Positions 9,419-17,607 of a DNA stretch of 64,000 nucleotides are shown here, piece by piece. Origin of the DNA: Verrucomicrobiaceae bacterium (GTDB lineage: Bacteria; Verrucomicrobiota; Verrucomicrobiia; Verrucomicrobiales; Verrucomicrobiaceae); contig JAEUHN010000009.1 in NCBI GenBank assembly GCA_016795365.1, positions 62,001 to 126,000 of the forward strand, written 5' to 3'. The notes beneath the pieces were generated by a model. The model saw only the letters and a list, made by a program, of their open reading frames with translations. It made no database searches and had not been told where the DNA came from. The position numbers were made by a program, and so were the translations under genes. Positions within the stretch are counted from its first letter, which is position 1. Every line of letters begins with the position of its first letter.

Positions 9419-9811
9419 ATGTTCAAGAAGGTTCTCCAGTCCATTTCCAAGTCGCTCCAGCGCCAGACCACTCCAGCACCCGCCAAGCCCGCCGAAGCTG
9501 ACAAGCCCAAGGCAGCTGCCGAAGCGAAGCCTGCTGCCAAGGTGGAAAAGGCAACCGCAGCCCCGGTCGAATCCACGCTCAAGAAGATCGCCGCTCCGCC
9601 CGCTCCTGCACCCGAGCCCGCGATGACGCCCGAGCAGCTATGCGGCATCGAGCCCAAGATGAACAAGGATCAGATCCGTGACCGGCTGAAGCTGCTCTAC
9701 CGGCGCTACAACCGTGCGGCTTCCAGTCTCGATGCCAAGACGCGCAACGAAGCTGACAAGATGCTGACCGCGATCGTCAAGGTGCGCGAAAAAACCTTCG
9801 GCGAGATTTAG
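9419..9811 (+). CDS. Small Ala/Pro/Lys-rich protein with helical C-terminus
   Basis: A 130-residue protein. The first ~70 residues are a low-complexity Ala/Pro/Lys linker after an amphipathic start (MFKKVLQSISKSLQRQ). The last ~60 residues look helical, from MTPEQLCGIEPKMNKDQI through RDRLKLLYRRYNRAASS to EADKMLTAIVKVREKTFGE. That helix-turn-helix layout recalls helices I-III of a J domain, but the HPD tripeptide needed to stimulate Hsp70 is absent. It is the third gene of the FHA/GrpE-like and Hsp70 operon and overlaps the convergent membrane-protein gene by 4 bases. The J-like idea is a guess from layout and context. Confidence 0.75.
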   Translation: MFKKVLQSISKSLQRQTTPAPAKPAEADKPKAAAEAKPAAKVEKATAAPVESTLKKIAAPPAPAPEPAMTPEQLCGIEPKMNKDQIRDRLKLLYRRYNRAASSLDAKTRNEADKMLTAIVKVREKTFGEI

Positions 9812-10368
9812 TCAAACTCGGGCGGCTGACCAGGCACGTAGCCACGGCAGAACACGACCGCGCTCTTGCGCGTGAGCAGGACAATCATGGCCACCGCCAC
9901 CGCCACCCAGAAGAGCGTGCCGATGATCGCACCTGCGAACATCGCGATCTTCATCGTGGATTGCATGACGGCAGGATCACCACCCTTCGCCATCATGGTG
10001 GCGGTCATTTTTTCCATCAGAGGATGCACATACTTGATTGTCACCCACGTGCCGCCAGCGGTGGTCACGATCTTGGCCAAAGCGAGCCCGATACCGGTTT
10101 TGCGCGACCACTCACGGCCCTTGAAAAGACCCAGCGCCGTTGCGATTCCCGCAATGGCCAGCAAGGCGACGACAGGCATAGCGATCTTCGAGTAGAGCGC
10201 GTATTCGGGGGATTCTTTGAGCAAGGCAGCCGAGGCAGCGAAAGGTGACCCTGCTGCCTGAGGCGCGGCGCTCATCGCGACATTGGAGATCACACCGAAC
10301 AAGGCAAAGACCTCAAAAATGAGCAGCAGGATCGCAGGAACGGTGACGGTGGGCGGGCGCTTCGGCAT
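9808..10368 (-). CDS. Hypothetical membrane protein
   Basis: A 186-residue protein with about four hydrophobic segments: VPAILLLIFEVFALFGVI near the start, a pair around residues 63-80 and 90-105, and IAMFAGAIIGTLFWVAVAVAMIVLL near the end. No catalytic motif is visible. It resembles small inner-membrane proteins of unknown function that are common in this group. Its 3' end overlaps the small helical protein gene by 4 bases in the convergent direction, so the two are not one operon. Function not recognised. Confidence 0.7.
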   Translation of the reverse strand: MPKRPPTVTVPAILLLIFEVFALFGVISNVAMSAAPQAAGSPFAASAALLKESPEYALYSKIAMPVVALLAIAGIATALGLFKGREWSRKTGIGLALAKIVTTAGGTWVTIKYVHPLMEKMTATMMAKGGDPAVMQSTMKIAMFAGAIIGTLFWVAVAVAMIVLLTRKSAVVFCRGYVPGQPPEFD

Positions 10369-10409
10369 GGTCTGGAGTGTGCGCAGCTTGGATGTCCTGC
10401 GTCAATCGC

Positions 10410-11216
10410 TCATTTCGGCAATCCCTTCGTCGGCGGGCCTTTGCGCACCGTGATGTTGAAGCCCATGCCCAGCTTTTGCAGAGGTCCCCGCGCCTGCGAA
10501 TCGAGGCATCGGCCGATGCTTGCGTGCAGACGTGGCAGCTTGCGATCCAACGGTGTGGGCACGAGCCCGAACCCATAGTAGGCCACGTCTTCGACAAAGA
10601 ATCCCTGTTCCGCGAGCAGTGCCCGATAGGCTGATTCGCGATACTCACGATGGCTGACCAGCGAATACGGAGCTCGGCCCAGCAGGCTGCGCAGCGGCTG
10701 CACGAGCCTCCAGTAAAGCGCGTCCCAGCGTCGCCAGGGTGCCCAGTAATGGGGGCATGTAATCACTGCCAGTCCGCCCGGGCGCAGCACCCGATGCAGT
10801 TCGCGGAGAGCGGCGCGATCATCGTCGAGATACTCCACCACACCGAGGCAGGTGATGGCATCGAAGGAGTCGTCATCGAAGTCGAGCGCTTCGATGGCTC
10901 CCACGGCAAAGTGGGCGCGGGACTCGTGCTCGAAGGCCGCGCGGCACTGCTCGATCATCGCAGGAGCGAAGTCCACGCCCCAGACTTCGTGCCCTTGCTC
11001 CAGCAATCCGGAGACCAGCACGCCCGGGCCGCAGCCCACATCCAGCACCTTGCCAGGGGGCAGATTCCGAAGGACTTCGAGTGTTAATTCACGGCGACGA
11101 CGAAAGGCCCCAGCGCCGAGCGTCTCGCCCTCATACCAAGTGGTGTAGTCGGAGGCACGCGCATCGAACTTGTCGCGCACAAGAGCAGCCTGGGAGGTGG
11201 GAGCAGAGAAATCCAT
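10410..11216 (-). CDS. Class I SAM-dependent methyltransferase
   Basis: A 268-residue methyltransferase of the UbiE/Methyltransf_11 type. Motif I is VLDVGCGPG at about 58-66, an acidic residue follows in GVDFAPAM, and the post-motif ITCLGVVEYLDD and LHRVLRPGGLAVIT are classic. The C-terminal region is less conserved and probably sets the substrate, possibly a lipid or quinone-like acceptor. It is divergent from the GINT1-like gene at 11309, with about 90 bases between. The acceptor cannot be named from sequence. Confidence 0.88.
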   Translation of the reverse strand: MDFSAPTSQAALVRDKFDARASDYTTWYEGETLGAGAFRRRRELTLEVLRNLPPGKVLDVGCGPGVLVSGLLEQGHEVWGVDFAPAMIEQCRAAFEHESRAHFAVGAIEALDFDDDSFDAITCLGVVEYLDDDRAALRELHRVLRPGGLAVITCPHYWAPWRRWDALYWRLVQPLRSLLGRAPYSLVSHREYRESAYRALLAEQGFFVEDVAYYGFGLVPTPLDRKLPRLHASIGRCLDSQARGPLQKLGMGFNITVRKGPPTKGLPK

Positions 11217-11308
11217 CGCGCTGGAAGAACGAATGATGACACGTCTCGAGCGCAGGTGAAACGCACATCTTCTGGCATTCGCACGAGGGGACGGCTAGAA
11301 GCAAGGCG

Positions 11309-12886
11309 ATGCCTGAGCCGACTCCAGCACCTCCTGCGAGGTTTGATGCCGCGTCGTTCACCGGACGACGTTTGCGTCTCGGCATCACCGATGATGGCAG
11401 AGCCTGGCCATCGTGGGTGCAACGTGTGGTGGCGGAACTGGCAGCTCATCTTAGGCTGGAAGTTGGACGCATTCCGAGCGCTCTGATTCGTCCCGAAGCA
11501 CCATCGCAGAGTCTCGTGCGGCAGTGGTTTGATCGCCTCGACCAACGTCGGCTCACCTCGTGGCTGGCCACACGCGGCATCAATGAATCACCGGCAGCGT
11601 TGCCAGAGCTGCCATGTTGGACAGCGACAGATGCCGCCGCCGATGTGATCTGGTATCTCGGCACTCCTGCGAGCGGACTCGCCTTGCCGCAGGCGCCGTT
11701 CGGCGTGTGGCACTACCGCGACGATGATGCCATCCACGATGTCTTCGCAGGCAAGCCGGTGACCGAGGCCGTGCTGCTGGCTTCACAGGGACACACCACG
11801 CATGTGCTTGGCAAGACGGAGGCCCGTGTGCATTCGAGTTCGCCCGCGATCACGGCGTTTCAGCGAGATGAAGCTGGAGCACGGCTGATGCTCGATGCCC
11901 TGGAGCGCCTGATGCACCAAGCGTGGAGCCCCGCGGCATTTGGGGAACACGATGTCTCCGCATCTGCGAGCGATCAAACCCGCGCTCCTTCGAACGTCGG
12001 AATGATGTGGCAGCTTTTGAGCCGTTGGTTGCCCCGCGTGCTGGCCGCCCGACGGAAAAGCTCTACACGGGCGCAATGGACGGTGGGCATCGCTCCACTG
12101 GCCTCGGAGCGTGAGCCGGGACAAATCCGCCTCGATCAGATTTCATGGCTGACTCCACCTCCAGACAGCTTCGTCGCCGATCCATTTCTATGGAAACACG
12201 AGGGCCAGTGGCATGTCTTTGCCGAGGTCATGCCGTTTGCTTCAGGCAAGGGCCACCTCGCCGTCTGCACGTGGGATGCCAATCACGGATTCGGTCCGCT
12301 CAAGACGGTGCTCTGCGAGGACACGCATCTCTCGTATCCCTTCCTCTTCGAGCACGAGGGGCGGCATTATTTGATGCCTGAGCAATACAACGGCGGCGAG
12401 CTGTGCGCTTACGAGTGCGTGGAGTTCCCTCACCGCTGGGAACGCGCACGCCCGGTGAAAGCAGGACTGCGCTGTGCCGATGCCACGCTGCTCCAGCACG
12501 AGGGGCGCTGGTGGTTGTTTTACACTGCGGTGCATGGAGGTGCCTCCGAGGACAGTCTCTACGCGTGCTTCGCGGACACGCCGTTTGGCCCCTGGCAACC
12601 TCATCCCTCGAATCCCTTGAGCAGCGGGCTGCGTGGTTCGCGCATGGCGGGAGGATTCATCACGAAATCCGATGGACGATTGCTGCGACCGGCGCAGGAG
12701 GCCTCGGCTTGCTACGGTGGTGCGACGATTCTGTTCGAGGTCGAAATGCTGACACCGCACGACTACCGCGAGCGCGAGGTGGCCTTCATTGATCCCGCCG
12801 TTTTTCCGCCGCCGTGGAACGAGCGCTGCCACACCTGGAATGAGCACGAGGGAATGGTGGTCTTCGATGCCTGCCGGTCGCTGTGA
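11309..12886 (+). CDS. GINT1 N-terminal-like five-bladed propeller protein
   Basis: A 525-residue protein. The second half (about 250-500) contains repeated blade-like motifs, such as SFVADPFLWKHEGQWHVF, SYPFLFEHEGRHYLMPE and CADATLLQHEGRWWLFYT. This matches the glycosidase-like propeller called the N-terminal domain of plant glucosamine inositolphosphorylceramide transferase 1, also found in bacterial proteins near surface-glycan genes. The N-terminal ~230 residues look like a formyltransferase-type Rossmann region (LRLGITDDGRAWPSWVQRVV and later LASQGHTTHVLG), as in related bacterial proteins. A role in surface glycan or glycolipid assembly is inferred. No signal peptide is seen, so it probably acts in the cytoplasm. 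Confidence 0.7.
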   Translation: MPEPTPAPPARFDAASFTGRRLRLGITDDGRAWPSWVQRVVAELAAHLRLEVGRIPSALIRPEAPSQSLVRQWFDRLDQRRLTSWLATRGINESPAALPELPCWTATDAAADVIWYLGTPASGLALPQAPFGVWHYRDDDAIHDVFAGKPVTEAVLLASQGHTTHVLGKTEARVHSSSPAITAFQRDEAGARLMLDALERLMHQAWSPAAFGEHDVSASASDQTRAPSNVGMMWQLLSRWLPRVLAARRKSSTRAQWTVGIAPLASEREPGQIRLDQISWLTPPPDSFVADPFLWKHEGQWHVFAEVMPFASGKGHLAVCTWDANHGFGPLKTVLCEDTHLSYPFLFEHEGRHYLMPEQYNGGELCAYECVEFPHRWERARPVKAGLRCADATLLQHEGRWWLFYTAVHGGASEDSLYACFADTPFGPWQPHPSNPLSSGLRGSRMAGGFITKSDGRLLRPAQEASACYGGATILFEVEMLTPHDYREREVAFIDPAVFPPPWNERCHTWNEHEGMVVFDACRSL

Positions 12887-12958
12887 ATCAAAGGCCAAAG
12901 AATTGGTGATTGCCAGGCGTTGCAGGCCCTCCCACTATCGCGCCCTCCGAAACCCACC

Positions 12959-13978
12959 ATGAAGTTGCTTCCAGTCTCCGCCCTCGTTGTCACCTCGCTG
13001 ATCGTCGCCTGCGGAAAGCAGGATTCCGCACCTCCTGCTCAGGCCAAAGCCGAAGCTCCGGCTGCTCCAGCACCCACTGAGACGAAGGCCGAGCCTGCTA
13101 AGACTGAGGCTCCCGCACCTGCAGCCCCCGCAGCTCCGACGGCCGCCGCACCTGCTGCGGAAGCTGGTTTCGGCGATTTCGGCACGGACGACCCCGTGGA
13201 GCGCCCCGACATGCCCACGCGCGGCGTGCTCAGCTTCCTCCCGAAGGACGGGGTGATGAACATGATGGACCACTGGGCACAGTTTGACTGGAAGTTCACC
13301 GCCAAACGCTCCGGCCACTACCTCGTGCGACTGCACTACCGCCTGGACCACGCCTCGCTCGGCCTTCAGTTCAAGCACGGCGAAACCCGCCTGCGCAAGC
13401 AGATCACCGCCGCACCTTCGGGTCGCAAAACTTACCTCGGAGAGATCTTCATCGCCGAGCCTTCCCCGCAGTTCTTTGCGGTTTACACACCCTCGAGCGC
13501 CAACTCGGCAGGCTTCGATTTGCTCGGCGTGGACTTGATTCCCAGCTACGAAGGCGAGTCTTCGCTCACCCAGGCCGACGATGGCAGCCTCACTCTGCTG
13601 GCCAAGAACGCCACGACATGGTCCGAGACCATGCGCTACGAGTCCAAGCCCGAGAAGAACTGCCTGGGCTTCTGGACCGACCCGGAGGACTTCGCCGAGT
13701 GGGAGTTCCAGGTGAAGAAGCCAGGTCGTTATCAGGTGATCGTCAGCCAGGGCTGCGGTGCCGACAATGGTGGCAGCGAAGTGGCTGTGCGCGTCGCTGG
13801 ACAGGACTTGAAGTTCAAAGTCAAAGACACCGGTGGCTTCCAGAAGTGGGAAGACGTGGTGGTGGGTGAAGTGGAGATCAAGCAACCCGGTATCGAGCGC
13901 CTCGTCGTTGATCCGGTCAACAAGACGAAGTCCGCCGTGCTCGACGTTCAGAAGGTGGTGCTCAAGCCCTTGAGCTGA
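12959..13978 (+). CDS. Lipoprotein with two CBM-like beta-sandwich domains
   Basis: A 339-residue predicted lipoprotein. The signal region MKLLPVSALVVTSLIVAC ends in a lipobox-like IVAC and is followed by about 50 residues of Ala/Pro/Glu/Lys linker. Two similar modules follow, around residues 95-200 and 205-335. Each has a WKFTAKRSGHYLVRLHY or EFQVKKPGRYQVIVSQ core, like the carbohydrate-binding or DUF5077-type sandwiches common in Verrucomicrobia and Planctomycetes. The ATG at 12959 is used because the signal peptide starts there. Ligand binding at the outer membrane is inferred; no enzyme motif is present. Confidence 0.75.
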   Translation: MKLLPVSALVVTSLIVACGKQDSAPPAQAKAEAPAAPAPTETKAEPAKTEAPAPAAPAAPTAAAPAAEAGFGDFGTDDPVERPDMPTRGVLSFLPKDGVMNMMDHWAQFDWKFTAKRSGHYLVRLHYRLDHASLGLQFKHGETRLRKQITAAPSGRKTYLGEIFIAEPSPQFFAVYTPSSANSAGFDLLGVDLIPSYEGESSLTQADDGSLTLLAKNATTWSETMRYESKPEKNCLGFWTDPEDFAEWEFQVKKPGRYQVIVSQGCGADNGGSEVAVRVAGQDLKFKVKDTGGFQKWEDVVVGEVEIKQPGIERLVVDPVNKTKSAVLDVQKVVLKPLS

Positions 13979-13998
13979 TCACGCTGCCCTGAGCCACT

Positions 13999-14679
13999 CT
14001 ACTTCTTCGGCAACGCTGCCTCGATCACCTCAGCCACTCGCTTGGCCAGGAACTCATAGCCCGCAGGCTGATAGTGCAGATCGTTCGCGATCTGAAACTC
14101 GGTGAAGCGCGGCAGCATGTAGGTGTGGAGGTCGTTTACCTGCACGCCATTCTCGTTCATCACCTTGGTCGCGATGGCATTGTAGTCCTTCTCACTGCCG
14201 AAGCTGCGATTGCCCATCAGCGGGCTGGCCGGGATCGGCGTTGAAGTGGCAAAGATTACCTTGGCACCAGTGGCTTTCAGCTTGGCCACCAGGGCACGCA
14301 GGTTCGCTTCATACGCCTCGGGCTCCACCTGACGCTTGCCGTCGGGCATGATCTTCACGTCGTGGATGCCGTGGTTGAAGTGAATCACGTCCCACTTCGA
14401 AGTGCCCAGCCAGGCGTCGATGCGGGCGATGCCATTCTTGGTAGGTCCGCCGTTCTGTGGGATACGATGGACGTTGGCCTTGCCACTGAGCAGCTTCCGA
14501 ACGGGCAAGGTGTAGCCCATGGAGATGCTGTCGCCGATGAGCAGCACGCGGGGCAGGCCAGCGACATCCTGGATGGGAGCAAGCACGCCGTCGGCCTTGG
14601 GTTTGGCCTTGGCCTTATCTTGGGCATGCAGAGGCAGGGCGATCAAGGCAGTGAGGAGGAGCAGCGAGCGGATGGTCAT
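13999..14679 (-). CDS. Secreted SGNH/GDSL hydrolase
   Basis: A 226-residue hydrolase with a signal peptide (MTIRSLLLLTALIALPLHA). The nucleophile serine lies in LLIGDSISMG (GDS at 49-51), a block with HFNHGIHD follows, and the Asp/His pair is in the C-terminal NDLHYQPAGYEFLA. These are the blocks of SGNH esterases that deacetylate carbohydrates or cleave esters. The ATG at 14679 puts the signal peptide at the start. It is divergent from the histidine phosphatase gene, with 52 bases between. Substrate unknown; a surface or dietary glycan ester is likely. Confidence 0.88.
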   Translation of the reverse strand: MTIRSLLLLTALIALPLHAQDKAKAKPKADGVLAPIQDVAGLPRVLLIGDSISMGYTLPVRKLLSGKANVHRIPQNGGPTKNGIARIDAWLGTSKWDVIHFNHGIHDVKIMPDGKRQVEPEAYEANLRALVAKLKATGAKVIFATSTPIPASPLMGNRSFGSEKDYNAIATKVMNENGVQVNDLHTYMLPRFTEFQIANDLHYQPAGYEFLAKRVAEVIEAALPKK

Positions 14680-14731
14680 GCATCGAACAACTGCGCGGCA
14701 CGCGACTTCTTGCACTCGGTGCGATGCTGTG

Positions 14732-15394
14732 ATGAGTGCGCACGTCTTGAAAACACATCTGCCCCATCATCCCACCCAGCTCTATCTCATCCGCCACGGC
14801 GAGGTGGAGGAACGCTATCACAAGGTCTTCGGCGGCTGCCGCATCGACATGGCGCTGTCGGCCTTGGGTCAACGACAAGGCGAAGCTCTTGCCCGCTGGA
14901 TGGGCGACACGAAGCTCGATGCCGTTTATGCGAGTCCGATGCTGCGCGTGAAGCAAACGATGGCTCCGCTGCTGGAGAAGCGCGGGCTCACGGCCACGAT
15001 CATGGATGATCTGCGCGAGATCGATTTCGGCGATTGGACCGGGCACCACTGGGAAGGCGTGCAGGAACACTTTGGCATCAGTGCTTTTGATTGGTTGCAG
15101 GTGCTCGACACTACAGGCATACCGAATGGCGAAAGCGCCCAGCATCTGGTGGAGCGGGTGCAGCCTTGCCTCATCAAGATCCTCCAAGACAATCCTCATC
15201 GCACCGCCGCCATCGTTTGCCACGGGGGTATCATTCGCGTGATCCTGTCCCTGCTGCTGGAGCTATCACTGGCGAAGATGTCGCACTTCAACATCGACTA
15301 CGGTTCCGTGACCGTGGTGGAGCTGCAGCCGGAGAAGAAGCACGCGGTGGAGATCGAGCTGTTGAATTTTCAACCGATCACGGTCGCTTTGTAA
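14732..15394 (+). CDS. Histidine phosphatase family protein
   Basis: A 220-residue phosphoglycerate-mutase-like phosphatase. The catalytic RHG motif is at residues 21-23 (LYLIRHGEVEERY), the acidic loop is REIDFGDWTG, and the second histidine is in CHGGIIRVI. The pattern is closest to CobC/alpha-ribazole phosphatase and broad-specificity phosphatases rather than to true phosphoglycerate mutase. No cobalamin gene lies nearby, so no specific role is assigned. The ATG at 14732 gives a compact N-terminus; upstream ATGs would overlap the divergent SGNH gene. Confidence 0.87.
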   Translation: MSAHVLKTHLPHHPTQLYLIRHGEVEERYHKVFGGCRIDMALSALGQRQGEALARWMGDTKLDAVYASPMLRVKQTMAPLLEKRGLTATIMDDLREIDFGDWTGHHWEGVQEHFGISAFDWLQVLDTTGIPNGESAQHLVERVQPCLIKILQDNPHRTAAIVCHGGIIRVILSLLLELSLAKMSHFNIDYGSVTVVELQPEKKHAVEIELLNFQPITVAL

Positions 15395-15424
15395 ATCACT
15401 CCGCTCTGCGGAGTGGCAAAAGGC

Positions 15425-15495
15425 TTGCCTCGCAAGGATTCGAACCTTGAACGAGAGAATCAAAATCTCCTGTGTTACCGTTACACCACGAGGCA
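15425..15495 (-). tRNA. tRNA-Gln(TTG)
   Basis: Read on the minus strand, a complete cloverleaf: acceptor arms TGCCTCG and CGAGGCA, a D arm GTGT/ACAC, an anticodon stem GGAGA/TCTCT closing the loop TTTTGAT, and a T arm with loop TTCGAAT. The anticodon is TTG, reading glutamine CAA. The acceptor starts with U1-A72, typical for glutamine tRNA. CCA is not encoded: GCC follows the discriminator A. It lies alone between the phosphatase gene and the LolC/E-type gene. Confidence 0.95.
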
Positions 15496-15640
15496 ATGCT
15501 TTGAAGCGGGCGTGAGTTTATTCGTGCCGAGCCGTTGCGCAAGGCCGGGGCGGGATTTTCTTGGGCTGCGGCGGGACGCTGAAATTGGGGTTTTCAAGGG
15601 CAGCCCTGTGCGGCAGTGTCGCGCGGCTTTCCCGCACACC

Positions 15641-16978
15641 ATGCTGAACAACGCATCTCTTTTCCTCGGCCTTCGCTACCTGCAGCCGAAGCGCTCCTTC
15701 CTCTCGATCATCACGATCATCTCCGTGATGGGCATCCTGCTCGGTGTCGGCGTTTTGATCGTCGTGATCCCGGTGATGAAGGGATTCGAACTGGACTTCA
15801 AGAAGCTGCTGATCGGCTTCGAGCCGCATGTGCTGCTGCTCCACGAGGAACCCATCCAGGGCGAGAATGCTCCGGCCGAAGTGAAGTGGCAGCAGCTGGT
15901 GCCCGAGCTGCGCAAACAGGAAGGTGTGCTCTCCGTGGCTCCTTTTGCGGCAGGCATGGTGATGGTGTCCACCGAAAGCAGCTCCGCGGGCATCGAGATC
16001 TACGGCCTGCCGGATGAAGGTGCCGAAGCGATGAAGGAGAAGCTGAGCAAGCAACTGCATCGTGCTCGCGAAGGTGAACCTGCACCCAGCATGGAACTCA
16101 GTGGCGACGAGATCGTCCTCAACGACCAAATCGCTGGCCAGCTGGGCCTGAGTCTGGGCGATGAGGTCACGCTGGTGGCGACGAACAACGTGCCCAAGTT
16201 CATCAACAGCCTCAACAAGGCCAAGGAAGCGAAGTCTGATCAGGAGAAGGTCAAACTTTTCGATGAACTCCAGGAAGGTGCGGTGCCCCGTCCCCTAACG
16301 GTTTCCGGCATCCTGCGTGCAGACACCACCTGGGGCCGCTGCTACGTGCCGCTGCATGTGGCGCAGGAACTCTTCGGCCTGAAAGGCCGCGTGCATGGCG
16401 TGGGCATGGAACTCAAAGATGCGCACTCGGCCCGCGCCTTTGTGCGTGCGATGATCGATGCCGAAAAGATTCCTTTCGGCTGGCAGCCGAGCACCTGGAT
16501 GGATCGTCACGAGCAACGGCTGGCTGCGATCGAGACGGAGCGTGTCATGATGTGGTTCGTCTTGTCGTTCGTGATCCTGGTGGCGGCCTTCTCGGTGGCG
16601 ACGACCACGCTCACCGTGACCGTGCAGAAGCGTCGCGAAATCGGCATTCTTACGGCCCTCGGCAGTCGTGTTTCACAGATCGTGGGCGTGTTCATGACCC
16701 AGGCAGCCGTGGTGGCCCTGCTGGGCACGGTGCTTGGCTTTCTCGGTGGTATGACCGTGCTGCATTATCGCAACGCGATTCGCGAGTGGCTGGCGCGCAG
16801 TTTCAATGTGCAGATCTTTGATCCTCAGATCTACGCGCTCTCACAGATCCCAGCCCATGTGCAGACCTCGGATGTGGTGCTGGTGTGCTCGATCTCCTTC
16901 GTGCTCTGCCTGGTGGCGGCCTTCGTGCCGGCATTTCTGGCCGCACGAGTGGATCCCGCTGTGGCGCTGCGCGATTAA
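15641..16978 (+). CDS. LolC/LolE-family ABC transporter permease
   Basis: A 445-residue inner-membrane permease of the lipoprotein-releasing LolC/E type. It begins LFLGLRYLQPKRSFLSIITIISVMG, the family's typical start, followed by a large periplasmic domain and three C-terminal membrane segments (FVLSFVILVAAFSVATTTLTV, the AAVVALLGTVLGFLGG region and VVLVCSISFVLCLVAAFVPAF). The cytoplasmic loop KRREIGILTALG is the FtsX-family coupling motif. The ATG at 15641 matches family starts; the longer reading frame upstream overlaps the tRNA. The ATPase partner (LolD) is not in this window. The stop overlaps the convergent def gene by 4 bases. Confidence 0.9.
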   Translation: MLNNASLFLGLRYLQPKRSFLSIITIISVMGILLGVGVLIVVIPVMKGFELDFKKLLIGFEPHVLLLHEEPIQGENAPAEVKWQQLVPELRKQEGVLSVAPFAAGMVMVSTESSSAGIEIYGLPDEGAEAMKEKLSKQLHRAREGEPAPSMELSGDEIVLNDQIAGQLGLSLGDEVTLVATNNVPKFINSLNKAKEAKSDQEKVKLFDELQEGAVPRPLTVSGILRADTTWGRCYVPLHVAQELFGLKGRVHGVGMELKDAHSARAFVRAMIDAEKIPFGWQPSTWMDRHEQRLAAIETERVMMWFVLSFVILVAAFSVATTTLTVTVQKRREIGILTALGSRVSQIVGVFMTQAAVVALLGTVLGFLGGMTVLHYRNAIREWLARSFNVQIFDPQIYALSQIPAHVQTSDVVLVCSISFVLCLVAAFVPAFLAARVDPAVALRD

Positions 16979-17559
16979 GCTTCGTCTTCGTCATCCGCCT
17001 CGGCGTCTTCGGCCCATTCGGCCATCAGATCGCGGAGCTTGCGCTTAAGGCCGAGCTTGGCCGCGGCGGACATGCGTTGAATGAAAAGGATGCCATTGAG
17101 GTGGTCGATCTCGTGCTGGAAAGCGCGGGCGAGCAGTCCATCGGTTTCGATCGTCACCTTCCCACCATCGAGGGTCTCGTAGGTCACCTTGACCTCAGCC
17201 GAGCGCCGGATGTTGGCGCGCAGGCGAGGGAAGCTGAGGCAGCCTTCTTCATCCGTGACCTTCACCTTGCCGCCTTCCACCACCGGATTGATGAACACGA
17301 TGGGCATGTGCGCGACCATGTCTGCATCCTGGCCGTTGACCTTGAAGTAGCTCACGCATTTCGGGTTATGAGACACATCGATGACCGCGAGCTGAAGATC
17401 CACTCCTACCTGAGGTGCAGCGAGTCCCACACCATTTTCGTCCCTCATTGTTTCAAGCATGTCCGCAGCCAGCGTGCGATGTTCATCGGTCACAGTGGTG
17501 ATGTTCCGGCACTTGACGTTGAGAACGGGAGCTGGGTAGAGGACGACGGGACGAATCAT
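16975..17559 (-). CDS. def: Peptide deformylase
   Basis: A 194-residue metalloenzyme that removes the formyl group from the N-terminal methionine of new proteins. All three motifs are present: GVGLAAPQ at 43-50, EGCLSF with the metal-binding Cys107, and QHEIDHLNG with the catalytic HEIDH at 149-153. A short acidic tail (AEDAEADDEDEA) ends the protein. The gene is not followed by fmt here, unlike in many bacteria. Its 3' end overlaps the LolC/E-type gene by 4 bases. Confidence 0.97.
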   Translation of the reverse strand: MIRPVVLYPAPVLNVKCRNITTVTDEHRTLAADMLETMRDENGVGLAAPQVGVDLQLAVIDVSHNPKCVSYFKVNGQDADMVAHMPIVFINPVVEGGKVKVTDEEGCLSFPRLRANIRRSAEVKVTYETLDGGKVTIETDGLLARAFQHEIDHLNGILFIQRMSAAAKLGLKRKLRDLMAEWAEDAEADDEDEA

Positions 17560-17607
17560 GATGAGCCTCAGAATGCGGCGGAACGCGGCGGAGGCAAGCC
17601 TCGTCCG

